Shown: in pieces, positions 16,908 to 24,759 of the stretch | Numbering within the stretch: the stretch's first letter is position 1 | Layout of the letters: every line of letters begins with the position of its first letter | DNA from: Streptomyces spiroverticillatus | Lineage (GTDB): Bacteria; Actinomycetota; Actinomycetes; Streptomycetales; Streptomycetaceae | NCBI GenBank assembly: GCA_014650415.1 | Contig: BMUX01000020.1 | Location: forward strand, 59,820 to 123,819 | DNA: 64,000 nt | Reading direction: 5' to 3' | Translations under genes and position numbers: made by a program | The notes under the pieces: model-generated | The model's input: the letters and a program-made list of their open reading frames with translations, nothing else | What the model was told of the DNA's origin: nothing | Databases searched by the model: none

Positions 16908-19058
16908 TCAGCGCTGCGGTTGGTACGGGACGGAGCGGGTGACGCCCGCCGGGAAGGGTGTGCGCGGGGCGGCCTTCAGCGGGGCGGAACCGCGCCGGGC
17001 CGCGCCCGCCTCCGGCACCTCGGCCAGCTTCAGCGTCACCGCGCTCTGGCCGCCGTCCGGTGCGACCCACCCGGAGACGGTCCCCGCGTACTCCTGCCCG
17101 AAGGCGTCCGTGCCCGAGGCGATGACCCGGCGGGTGCCGTCCGGCATGGTGGCCGTGGCCCGCACGCCGGCCGGGGCCTGCACGGTCACCGTGTCGCCGA
17201 TGCGGTACGCGGTGACCTGCCCGGAGTTCAGGGCGGTCCGCCACGCGGCGCGGTCGCGCAGCTCGGCGCCGATGTCGCGCATCCGCAGGTTCACCAGCGG
17301 CGCGGACGCCGTGTAGAGGTCGTCGTAGCGCTGGAGGGTGCCGTCCAGGACCGGGTAGGCGATGCGGTCCTCGGCCAGGTTGGACTGGTGGATGTAGTGC
17401 GGGCGCGGGTCGTTGCCCAGCACGTGGCCCATCGCAGTGGAGATCTCCTGGGGCACGATGTACTGCGCGTACCCGGTGGCCGCGTCCAACGGGCCGGGCA
17501 GGCAGGTGGTGTTGGGCAGGTCCTCGCAGAGGCCGCTGCCGCCCTGCGAGCGCCTGGTGTAGATCCAGTTGTACTCGTCGACCTGCTCGGCGATCTTGCC
17601 CGCGTTGTAGAAGATGTTGATCGGGTGGCGCGAGACCGTCTTTGCCGGGCCCACCTGACGCTGCTGCGGATCGCGGGAGTTGTCCGAGCCGAGCCAGCCG
17701 ATGCTGTTGGCGGCCAGAGCGGGGGCCAGGTTGGGGTTGTCCTCGGGCTGCTGCGGGGCGACCTTCAGGCCGGAGTGCTCACCGGTCACCAACTCGTCGT
17801 TCTCGACCGGCAGTTGTACGGAGGCCGCCCACTGGCGGTTGTCGGCTATCTGCCGGGAGATCTCGGCCTGGCTGACGTACTTCACCGACCCGTCCGCGTT
17901 CTTCGCGCACTTCCACGGCACCGACGACACGTCCTGCTCGCAGCCGAGGAAGGGGTGGTCGTAGGTGTGGTTGATCCAGCGGAAGTCGCCGCGCTGGGCC
18001 ACGAAGGAGTCGGCCAGCGGGTCGGCGCCGTTGTTGTTCTCCCGGTGCTCGACGCTGCCGCCGCCGTTGTACGCCATGTCCAGGGTGAAGTCCCGCGACG
18101 CCGACCAGTCGGCGGCGTGCTGCACGTCGGCGGCGGTCATCCGGATGGGGTTCGTCTGTCCCTGCCCCGGCGGGCAGTCCACGTCGCCCGGCGTGCAGTT
18201 GAGGGTGGCGTCCCAGCGGTCGTCGGCGGCGAACACGTCGTCCACGTGCACGGCAAAGTAGTTGCGGGCCGCGCCGAGCCGGACGTTCTGTGTCATCCAG
18301 TCGGCGATGCCGCGCGCCAGGAGGCGGAACTGCTGCTGGTACTGGTTGTAAGCGAAGGTGACGACCAGTTCGCGGCGCCCGTCGTGCCGGTACTCGCCGA
18401 CCAGGCTGCCGGTGCCGGAGCCGCCGGGTACCGGGGCCTCGACGTACGTCGTGAAGTCCGCCCCGGCCGCCGGGCGTGCCAGGAACGCATAGCTCTCGCC
18501 CACCGTGGGCGAGTTGTCCTCAAACGGCACGGCCCCTTCGAGATAGCCGAACGGGCCGCCGCGCCCCGCCGTCGTCACCTCGGCGCGCACGCCGTCGACG
18601 GACCCGCTGTAGACGGGCGGCTGGAGGCCGTTCTGTGCGGAGGCGTAGGTGTACGCGTCCACCTGGGGCACCGCGTACGTCTGCTCGTAGGCGACCAGCG
18701 CCGCCATCTCGGCGGAACCGGCCCCGAACGGGTTGTCGTTGGGCAGCACGACCGCCTGGAACTTCGCCCGGGGCCGCCCGTCCACGGTGTCCGCGAGGAA
18801 GGCGGCGTCGATCAACGGCCTCTGCGCGTCGCCCAGTTGGACGACGGTGTACGGGGTGCCCGCGCCGTCCAGTTCGGCCGCGATGGCGGCGGTGCCGGGG
18901 CCGCCGTCGCTGACGACGAGCACCCGCAGGTCGATGCGCGGCTGCTCGGCGGCCGTCGCCGCCGGTGCCGGGAGCGCGCCGGCCGGTGCGGCCGACAGGC
19001 CCAGCGCCAGCAGCAAGGCACCGGCGCCGAGGGCGCGTTGACGTCTGAGACGCTTCAT
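16908..19058 (-). CDS. Agd3-like secreted polysaccharide deacetylase (CE18 type)
   Basis: 716 residues with a Sec signal peptide (MKRLRRQRALGAGALLLALGLSAAPAGALPAPA). Residues about 40-260 resemble the N-terminal carbohydrate-binding part of Agd3 (LRVLVVSDGGPGTAAIAAELDGAGTPYTVVQL, with LVVTFAYNQYQQQFRLLARGIADWM before the catalytic part). The catalytic NodB-like motifs follow: motif 1 is H271-V-D273-D274 in NYFAVHVDDVFAADDRW; motif 2 is H364-T-Y-D-H368 in FRWINHTYDHPF. The Asp/His/His metal triad is thus intact. Fungal Agd3 partially de-N-acetylates galactosaminogalactan outside the cell, making it cationic. It is the promoter-proximal gene of the operon, 72 bp before pelF. Confidence 0.8.
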   Translation of the reverse strand: MKRLRRQRALGAGALLLALGLSAAPAGALPAPAATAAEQPRIDLRVLVVSDGGPGTAAIAAELDGAGTPYTVVQLGDAQRPLIDAAFLADTVDGRPRAKFQAVVLPNDNPFGAGSAEMAALVAYEQTYAVPQVDAYTYASAQNGLQPPVYSGSVDGVRAEVTTAGRGGPFGYLEGAVPFEDNSPTVGESYAFLARPAAGADFTTYVEAPVPGGSGTGSLVGEYRHDGRRELVVTFAYNQYQQQFRLLARGIADWMTQNVRLGAARNYFAVHVDDVFAADDRWDATLNCTPGDVDCPPGQGQTNPIRMTAADVQHAADWSASRDFTLDMAYNGGGSVEHRENNNGADPLADSFVAQRGDFRWINHTYDHPFLGCEQDVSSVPWKCAKNADGSVKYVSQAEISRQIADNRQWAASVQLPVENDELVTGEHSGLKVAPQQPEDNPNLAPALAANSIGWLGSDNSRDPQQRQVGPAKTVSRHPINIFYNAGKIAEQVDEYNWIYTRRSQGGSGLCEDLPNTTCLPGPLDAATGYAQYIVPQEISTAMGHVLGNDPRPHYIHQSNLAEDRIAYPVLDGTLQRYDDLYTASAPLVNLRMRDIGAELRDRAAWRTALNSGQVTAYRIGDTVTVQAPAGVRATATMPDGTRRVIASGTDAFGQEYAGTVSGWVAPDGGQSAVTLKLAEVPEAGAARRGSAPLKAAPRTPFPAGVTRSVPYQPQR

Positions 19059-19611
19059 GCGGTGTGCTTCCCTCCCGAACGGGCCCGCACGGCAGCGACA
19101 CCGGGCGGCCCCCCACCCCCATCACGGCGACGGCTTCCGCACGGGGCGGCTGTCGACGTGCTCTGTTGACTCACATATTCATGCCTGAGTGCAGCATTTG
19201 TGTGCCTGATGTGAAACCTGTCGAAAAAAAGTAGGTGTCGTTTCGGAGATCGGGGCAATGCTCGAAGCCTTCGGCGGGTCGGTCACGGTGCGTGGGCGAG
19301 TGGCTCCCCAGGGAGGTCGGAAGCCGCTCCCGCCACGGCCACAAACGCTTTCCGTGACCTCTGTTGCACACATCGTGAGCGACCAGTGGACTGGACCTGT
19401 GACCGCTGTGATGGAGGGTTGAAATTCGGCCACTTGGTCGAAGGCTCGACTGTTCGAAGCGTGAGACGGGGTGCGTCGAGCGGCCGCGACAACGCCGCTG
19501 AAGTGCGACGAGTCGAACCGGAGTGACGCCCCCCGGCCAGTGGCGCGAACCAGGCGCACGGTGGCACGGCACGCCTGTCCGAACTCCGCATCGAACACGG
19601 CCATTCCGGAC

Positions 19612-19633
19612 GTGAACTGAAAGTGAACCGGAG
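19612..19633 (-). promoter_or_regulatory. PHO-box-like 11-bp direct repeat
   Basis: Plus strand GTGAACTGAAA then GTGAACCGGAG, so the minus strand carries GTTCAC at exact 11-bp spacing, the layout of Streptomyces PhoP sites (two GTTCACC-type units). The first six bases of each unit match the consensus well; the remainder match poorly. Confidence 0.45.
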
Positions 19634-19773
19634 CTTCCCTGTCCGCCGCACGCTCCGCCCGTACGTGCACGGAGGCCCGCCGGGACGCCGCCCCGCGCCG
19701 CTGCCCGCCCGTGAAGCGCCGCGCAGCGCACACCCGGAAGGCCCGCCCCTCCCGTGCGCGGGGGTCGCCCGTT

Positions 19774-19795
19774 CTGTGAAGCACCTGTGAAGCAT
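19774..19795. promoter_or_regulatory. 11-bp direct repeat CTGTGAAGCAC/T
   Basis: CTGTGAAGCAC followed immediately by CTGTGAAGCAT, 10 of 11 identical. It lies 168 bp before the LAL start. The spacing is that of an OmpR/PhoB-family tandem site (the minus strand reads GCTTCACAG twice). The binder is unknown. Confidence 0.45.
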
Positions 19796-19962
19796 GATGC
19801 GACCCCGGCCACGGGTGACGCATGCCGCCGGCAGCGCTCCGCCGCCGGTCGATCCGCCCGCAGAAGCCCCTCACCAGGGCGTGGCGGCATATGCTGGAGT
19901 TCTTCGGCTCCGCACGCCGGCGCCGCCTCGCGCCGGGCGCGGAACGGGAGTTGGGGGACGAC

Positions 19963-22900
19963 ATGTCGCGAATTTCCGGCGCACCCGGACGCCGAATGTT
20001 CGAGCGGGAGAGTGAACTCGCCGCGATCGACGAGGCGTTGCGTGCGCTGACAGGGCTGTACGGGGACGGGGGACGCGACGCCTCCGGCGGGTCGACGGGG
20101 GACGACGGACCCCTTGCCGGGGAGCCGGGGGAGGGCCACCCCGACTCGGCTGCGGGCAGCCGCGCGGTGCCGGGGAGGGGGACGGCTCCGGAAGGGGGCG
20201 CCGATCCCGGTGCGTACGAAGACGGGGTGGCGTGCGCGCTGGGCGGCGGTGCCGGGTTGCGTCTCGTGCCGGACGCGACGGTTTTGTACGGCAGCGCCCT
20301 CGGGAACGAAGCCCACGACGACGACTCCCGCCCGGAAGCCGGCGCGCGGGTCCGGGTGCTGCGGGTTGCCGAGCGGGCCGGTGCCCAGGAGCCCTCGCGC
20401 GGCGGACTGCTCGCCGTCGCCGGGCCCGCGGGGCTCGGGAAGACCACCCTGCTCGCCGAGGTCCGGCGGCGGGCCGCCGCACTCGGGTGCACCGTGCTCT
20501 CCGCGCGCGGCGGCGACCAGGAACAGACCGTCGCCTTCCACGTCGCCCGTCAGCTCCTCCAGCCGCAGCTCGCCGGGGAGTCCGACACCGGACTGCGGTC
20601 ACGGCTGGGCAGCTGGTACGACATCGTCGCCCCCGCCCTCGGGCTGTGCACCACCGCCCAGGGCGCGCCGCCCGACCCGCAGGGCCTGCGCGACGGCCTG
20701 GACTGGGTCCTCACCCACCTCGCCGTGCAGCGTGCGCCCCTGGTCGTCGTCATGGACGACGCGCACTGGGCCGACCCCGAGTCGCTCAGCTGGCTCGCCG
20801 CGTTCGCCCCGCGCGTCGAAGACCTCCCCATGCTCCTCGTCGTCGCCTACCGGCCGGACGAACTCCCCGAGCACGCAAGCCAGTTGAGTACGCTGCCGGG
20901 CCGGGCCGGACACCGTCCGCTCGGCCTCGCCCCGCTCACCGGCACCGCCACCGCCCGCCTCGTGAGGGCCACCCTCGGCGCGCACGCCGACGACGCGTTC
21001 TGCCGGGCCTGCTGGGACGTCACCGGCGGCAACCCCTTCGAGACCGTCGAACTCCTCGCCAAGGCCCACGAACGGCAGCTCCCGCCCTCCGCCGCCAGCG
21101 TCCACCTGGTGCCCGGCATCGCCGCCGCCGTCAAGGGCAGCGGCCTCGTCGCCCGCCTCGAACGCCTGGGGACGGCCACCGTCCGCTTCGCCTGGGCCTG
21201 CGCCGTCCTCGGCACGGAGATCTCCCCGGGCCTGGCCGGCAACCTCGCCGGGCTCGGCACCGAGGCCGCCGCCGACGCCGTCGACCGGCTCCGCGAGGCC
21301 CGCATCCTGGCCGTACCGCACACTCGGGAGGACGGCACCGGTGACCCGGACGCACCGCTGGAGTTCGTCCACCCCCTCATCGCCACCGCCATCTACCGGG
21401 CCATCCCCGACGCCTTCCGGGTAGCCCTGCACGGGCAGGCCGCCTGGTGCGTCGTCGACGCCGGGCTCGGCTCGGCGGCCGCCGCCCGCCACCTGCTGGA
21501 GACCCACCCCGAGGCCGACCCCTGGACGGTCCACCACCTGCGCGCCGCCGCCCGCGAAACACTGCGCGCCGGCGCCCCCGACGCCGCCCGCCGGGCCCTC
21601 GCCCGCGCGCTGCGCGAACCCCCGCAGACCGAGGAACGCGCCGCAGTCCTCTACGAGTTGGGCTGTGCCTCCCTCCTCACCGAACCCGCCACCACCGTCA
21701 ACCACCTGCGCGCCGCCCTCGAAGAACCCATCGACGACCCCGCCCTGCGCCAGGGCATCGTCTACCGGCTCTCCCAGGTCCTCGCCCACAGCGACCGCCT
21801 CGCCGAGGCCTGCGAACTCCTCGTCCACGAGGCCCGCACCGCCAAGGACGCCCGCACCCGGCTGCGCATGCAGGCGGAGAAGTTCATGTGGGACGCCTTC
21901 CGCGCCGACGAACCCGACTCGCCCGCCCGTTCCCGCCGCCTGGCCCGCCTCGCCGACCGGCTGACCGGCCGCGACATCACCGAGCGGTACATCATCGGGC
22001 TGCGCGCCTGGGACGCCACCCTGCGCGGCGAACACTCCAAGGTCCCCGTCCACCACGCCGAACGGGCCCTGGAGGGCGGCCTGAGCTGGGCCGACGACAG
22101 CCGGGGCTTCGAGGTGCCGGTGTTGACCGCGCTCGTCTTCATGTACGCGGACCGGCCCGGCCGCGCCGAGGAACTCTTCGCACCGGGCATCGCCGAGTTC
22201 GAGAGCCAGGGCTGGCGCGGGGCGCACCTGTCCTTCGCGTACACCCTCCTCGGCTACATCCGCCTCCGCAGGGGCCGCCTGGTCGAGGCCGAGGACTTCA
22301 TCCGCGCGGGCGTGCGCCTCGCCGAACGCACGGGCGTCCGCACCCCCGTGCAGTGGTACGGACTCGGCGCCCTGGTCGAGGTCCTCCTCGCCCGGGGCAA
22401 GGTGGAGGAGGCCACGGAGGTCGCCGAACGGCACGGCTTCGGCGAACCCTTCCCCGCGGCCGTCACCTTCCCCGACTCGCAGACCGTGTACGGGGAACTG
22501 CTCCTCGCCCGGGGCCTGCCGAAGGAGGCCGCAGCCGAACTGGCCGCCGCCGGAAGGAGGTTGGAGCCGCGCGGCATCCGCAACCCCGGCTGGTGCCCCT
22601 GGATGCTGCACCTGGCCCGCGCCGAGGCCCACGACGCGCCGGAACGCGCCCGCGCCACCGCCCGCGAAGCGGTCGCCCGCGCCCGCCTGACCGGCACGCC
22701 CTCCGTCATCGGCCAGGCGCTGCGCGTCCAGGCGGAAGTGGCGGCGACCCCCGCCGAGCGGGTCAAGCTCCTGGAGGAGTCGGTGGCCTGCCTGGAGGCG
22801 TCACCGGCCGCCTACGAACTGGCCTGCTCCCTCTTCGCCCTGGGCCGCGAACTGCGCCGCACGGCCCGCGCGAAGGAGGCCGCCGAGCACCTCTACCGCG

Positions 22901-23190
22901 CCCTCGAAGGCGCCCTCCAGTGCCGCGCCGACGGCCTCGCGGAACAGGCCCGCCAGGAGCTGGCCGCCGCGGGCCTGAGCCCGCGCCGCCTGCGTCCCAC
23001 GGACGAGGACACCGCCACGCTCACGTCGCGGGAGCGGACGGCCGCACGCATGACGGTCGCGGGCGACACGGTCCGGGACATAGCGGAGACCCTGGCCTCG
23101 GACGAGACAGGAGTCGCCCGCCTGATGTCCACGGTCTACCGCAAACTGGGCACGGAACGGGAGGGGCTCGCTGCGGCCCTGCGCGAGTAG
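19963..23190 (+). CDS. LAL-family (large ATP-binding) LuxR-type regulator
   Basis: 1075 residues from the ATG at 19963 (GGGGGA 6 bp upstream; an ATG at 19891 is the alternative). An N-terminal FERESELAAIDEAL leads into a Walker A motif GPAGLGKTTLL (K160), interrupted by an acidic Gly/Pro-rich insert at about residues 30-145 that is not part of the family core. Walker B is LVVVMDDAHWADPESLSWLAAF. TPR-like helices follow (over 600 residues). The C-terminus is a LuxR-type HTH: LTSRERTAARMTVAGDTVRDIAETLASDETGVARLMSTVYRKLG. LAL proteins activate secondary-metabolite or sugar-polymer genes in response to ligand and ATP. It diverges from the exopolysaccharide operon and is a candidate regulator of it. 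Confidence 0.88.
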   Translation: MSRISGAPGRRMFERESELAAIDEALRALTGLYGDGGRDASGGSTGDDGPLAGEPGEGHPDSAAGSRAVPGRGTAPEGGADPGAYEDGVACALGGGAGLRLVPDATVLYGSALGNEAHDDDSRPEAGARVRVLRVAERAGAQEPSRGGLLAVAGPAGLGKTTLLAEVRRRAAALGCTVLSARGGDQEQTVAFHVARQLLQPQLAGESDTGLRSRLGSWYDIVAPALGLCTTAQGAPPDPQGLRDGLDWVLTHLAVQRAPLVVVMDDAHWADPESLSWLAAFAPRVEDLPMLLVVAYRPDELPEHASQLSTLPGRAGHRPLGLAPLTGTATARLVRATLGAHADDAFCRACWDVTGGNPFETVELLAKAHERQLPPSAASVHLVPGIAAAVKGSGLVARLERLGTATVRFAWACAVLGTEISPGLAGNLAGLGTEAAADAVDRLREARILAVPHTREDGTGDPDAPLEFVHPLIATAIYRAIPDAFRVALHGQAAWCVVDAGLGSAAAARHLLETHPEADPWTVHHLRAAARETLRAGAPDAARRALARALREPPQTEERAAVLYELGCASLLTEPATTVNHLRAALEEPIDDPALRQGIVYRLSQVLAHSDRLAEACELLVHEARTAKDARTRLRMQAEKFMWDAFRADEPDSPARSRRLARLADRLTGRDITERYIIGLRAWDATLRGEHSKVPVHHAERALEGGLSWADDSRGFEVPVLTALVFMYADRPGRAEELFAPGIAEFESQGWRGAHLSFAYTLLGYIRLRRGRLVEAEDFIRAGVRLAERTGVRTPVQWYGLGALVEVLLARGKVEEATEVAERHGFGEPFPAAVTFPDSQTVYGELLLARGLPKEAAAELAAAGRRLEPRGIRNPGWCPWMLHLARAEAHDAPERARATAREAVARARLTGTPSVIGQALRVQAEVAATPAERVKLLEESVACLEASPAAYELACSLFALGRELRRTARAKEAAEHLYRALEGALQCRADGLAEQARQELAAAGLSPRRLRPTDEDTATLTSRERTAARMTVAGDTVRDIAETLASDETGVARLMSTVYRKLGTEREGLAAALRE

Positions 23191-23336
23191 CGCCCCTCCA
23201 GGGGCGCGGGGCTGTGTCGATTTGCGGCTCCGCCGCGCGGGCGCGAGCAACCAAAACCCAAGCCGCGCGGCGAGCGCTTCAGGGAAAGGGGCGGGACCGG
23301 GGCGAAACCCGGGGGTCCGGGGGCAGCGCCCCCGGC
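23190..23336. repeat. Dispersed intergenic repeat, copy A
   Basis: Starts in the LAL stop codon with the hairpin GCGCCCC-TCCA-GGGGCGC (terminator-like). It continues with a conserved block (GGGGCTGTGTCGATTTGCGG, then CTCCGCCGCG) shared with 53573-53710, and ends with a second hairpin CCGGGGGC-AGC-GCCCCCGG (23317-23335). It is typical of Streptomyces intergenic repeats placed behind stop codons. Confidence 0.75.
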
Positions 23337-23366
23337 ACGAACAGCAACCAGAAATGGAGCTCGGCC

Positions 23367-24176
23367 ATGATGACCCACCTCCTCCTCGTCCCCGGCGGCT
23401 ACACCGGCGCCTGGATCTGGCGCGACACCGCCCACCACCTCCGCCAAAAGGGAGCGACCCCCCACCCCCTCACCCTCACCGGCCTGGGTGACCGCCGGCA
23501 CCTCGCCACCCCCTCCACCACCCTCGCCACCCACGTCGACGACATCGTCCAGGCCCTCGACCACCTCGACCCCGCAGACCCCTCCGGGCCCGTGGTCCTC
23601 GTCGGCCACAGTTACGGCATCCACCCGGCCGTCGGCGCCGCCCTCCGCCGCCCCGGCCGCATCGACCGGCTGATCTTCCTGGACGCGGCCATGCCCGCCC
23701 ACGGCCGATCGGTGATCGACGCCAACCCCGACCCCGCGTACCGCGACCGCCTGCGTACAAGGGCCCAGAGCCTCGACGGCTGGCGCCTCCCCGTCCCCCC
23801 GATGCACGACGAAGCCCTCTGGGGCTCCCTCGCCGACCTCACCGAGCCGGACCTCAAACGCCTCGAGCAGCTCGGCGCACCCCAGCCGCTGGCCACCCTC
23901 GAAGAGCCGCTGGACCTGCCGAAGGACGCCCCCTGGCCCCCGTTCAGCGCCGTCTTCTGCACCCGCGGCGGCTTCGCGTCGACCGCCGCGATCCAGGCCC
24001 TCGTCGACACCGGGAACCCCCAGTTCCGGATGCTCGCCGACCCCACCGCGCGCTACGTCGACCTGGACACCGGCCACTACCCGATGCTGTCGCGCCCCGA
24101 AGAACTCGCCGACCTCCTGCTCCTCGCCGCGAGCGGCGAGGGACAGCCGCTGCGCCAGGGCCCCCGGCAGCCGTGA
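23367..24176 (+). CDS. Alpha/beta hydrolase (esterase-like)
   Basis: 269 residues; GGAG lies 7 bp before the ATG. Begins MMTHLLLVPGGYTGAWIWRDTAHHL with the oxyanion-hole GGY/GAW, LTGLGDRRHL, and the nucleophile elbow VVLVGHSYGI (Ser). The catalytic His is in VDLDTGHYPMLSRPEELADLL, the ending typical of the methyl-ketone/salicylate-esterase-like hydrolases (EstC group). The acid is probably the Asp/Glu before the last strand (FSAVFCTRGGFASTAA is divergent). It is a cytoplasmic enzyme of unknown substrate, isolated behind the dispersed repeat. Confidence 0.85.
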   Translation: MMTHLLLVPGGYTGAWIWRDTAHHLRQKGATPHPLTLTGLGDRRHLATPSTTLATHVDDIVQALDHLDPADPSGPVVLVGHSYGIHPAVGAALRRPGRIDRLIFLDAAMPAHGRSVIDANPDPAYRDRLRTRAQSLDGWRLPVPPMHDEALWGSLADLTEPDLKRLEQLGAPQPLATLEEPLDLPKDAPWPPFSAVFCTRGGFASTAAIQALVDTGNPQFRMLADPTARYVDLDTGHYPMLSRPEELADLLLLAASGEGQPLRQGPRQP

Positions 24177-24239
24177 GGGGCGGCCGGGGAAGGGCCGACC
24201 GCTTGAACGCGGCCCGCCCCGGCCACGTACCATGTCCGC

Positions 24240-24737
24240 ATGTCCTTCCTCCGCCGCCGCCCCTCCGCCACGCCCACGGGGCCGGATTTCGACGTCCTCG
24301 CGATGGACCCGGGCGACTGGCCGGGAAACCTCGGCGCCGGTCTGCTGCCCGCCCCCGACGGCACCTGCCAGGGCGTCTTCCTGCGCTACGACCTCTTCGG
24401 CGGGCGCGGCCCGGCGATGGTGATCGGGAACCTGCCCGAGGGCGCCCCGGCCCGTGAGCTCGGCGAGGGCCAGGTCCCCTTCGAGGTCGCACAGCTCCTG
24501 CTCGCGCTGGAGAACGACGAGGAGGTCGAGGTCGTCAGCACCGAGGACGTCCCCGTCATGCAGGGCGACAACCTCCTCATCGTGCGCCGCCTCAAGCTCT
24601 CCGAGAGCCGGATCTCCTGCGTGCAGTTCGACCGCAGCGACAACGTCCTGGTCACGATCGCCAGTTGGGACCGGCCGATCACCGACGACCTGTACGCGCT
24701 GCTGAAGCCGCTTCCGGCGGAGATGTTCCAGGGCTGA
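24240..24737 (+). CDS. Conserved protein of unknown function
   Basis: 165 residues, acidic. Begins MSFLRRRPSATPTGPDFDVLAMDPGDWPGNLGAG and contains GVFLRYDLFGGRGPAMVIGNLPEG, VPFEVAQLLLALENDEEVEVV and a C-terminal LVTIASWDRPITDDLYALLKPLPAEMFQ. It looks like a single globular alpha/beta domain with no membrane segment or signal. I do not recognise a family with a known role. The start has no clear Shine-Dalgarno. Convergent with the amidase gene. Confidence 0.65.
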   Translation: MSFLRRRPSATPTGPDFDVLAMDPGDWPGNLGAGLLPAPDGTCQGVFLRYDLFGGRGPAMVIGNLPEGAPARELGEGQVPFEVAQLLLALENDEEVEVVSTEDVPVMQGDNLLIVRRLKLSESRISCVQFDRSDNVLVTIASWDRPITDDLYALLKPLPAEMFQG

Positions 24738-24759
24738 CCGGCGACCGCGACAAAGCGGC

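Larger units (their letters stand above)
19059..19962. promoter_or_regulatory. 0.9-kb intergenic control region between agd3-like and LAL genes
   Basis: No coding pattern on either strand, although GC-rich shadow frames cross it. It includes an AT-richer pocket at about 19160-19260 with a run of seven A (minus-strand T-tract) that may hold the promoter of the exopolysaccharide operon. It also holds two separate 11-bp direct repeats (19612-19633 and 19774-19795). Such a long gap is unusual for this window and marks a heavily regulated divergent pair. Confidence 0.55.

Noticed and set aside
15327..19169. A 1280-residue open frame antisense to pelF and the agd3-like gene
   Set aside because: It is a GC-rich shadow: no RBS, low-complexity composition, and it covers two genes with clear family motifs on the other strand.
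19171..20541. Minus-strand frames of about 440-456 residues upstream of the agd3-like gene
   Set aside because: They cover the intergenic region and the antisense of the LAL gene start and show no domain or start signal.
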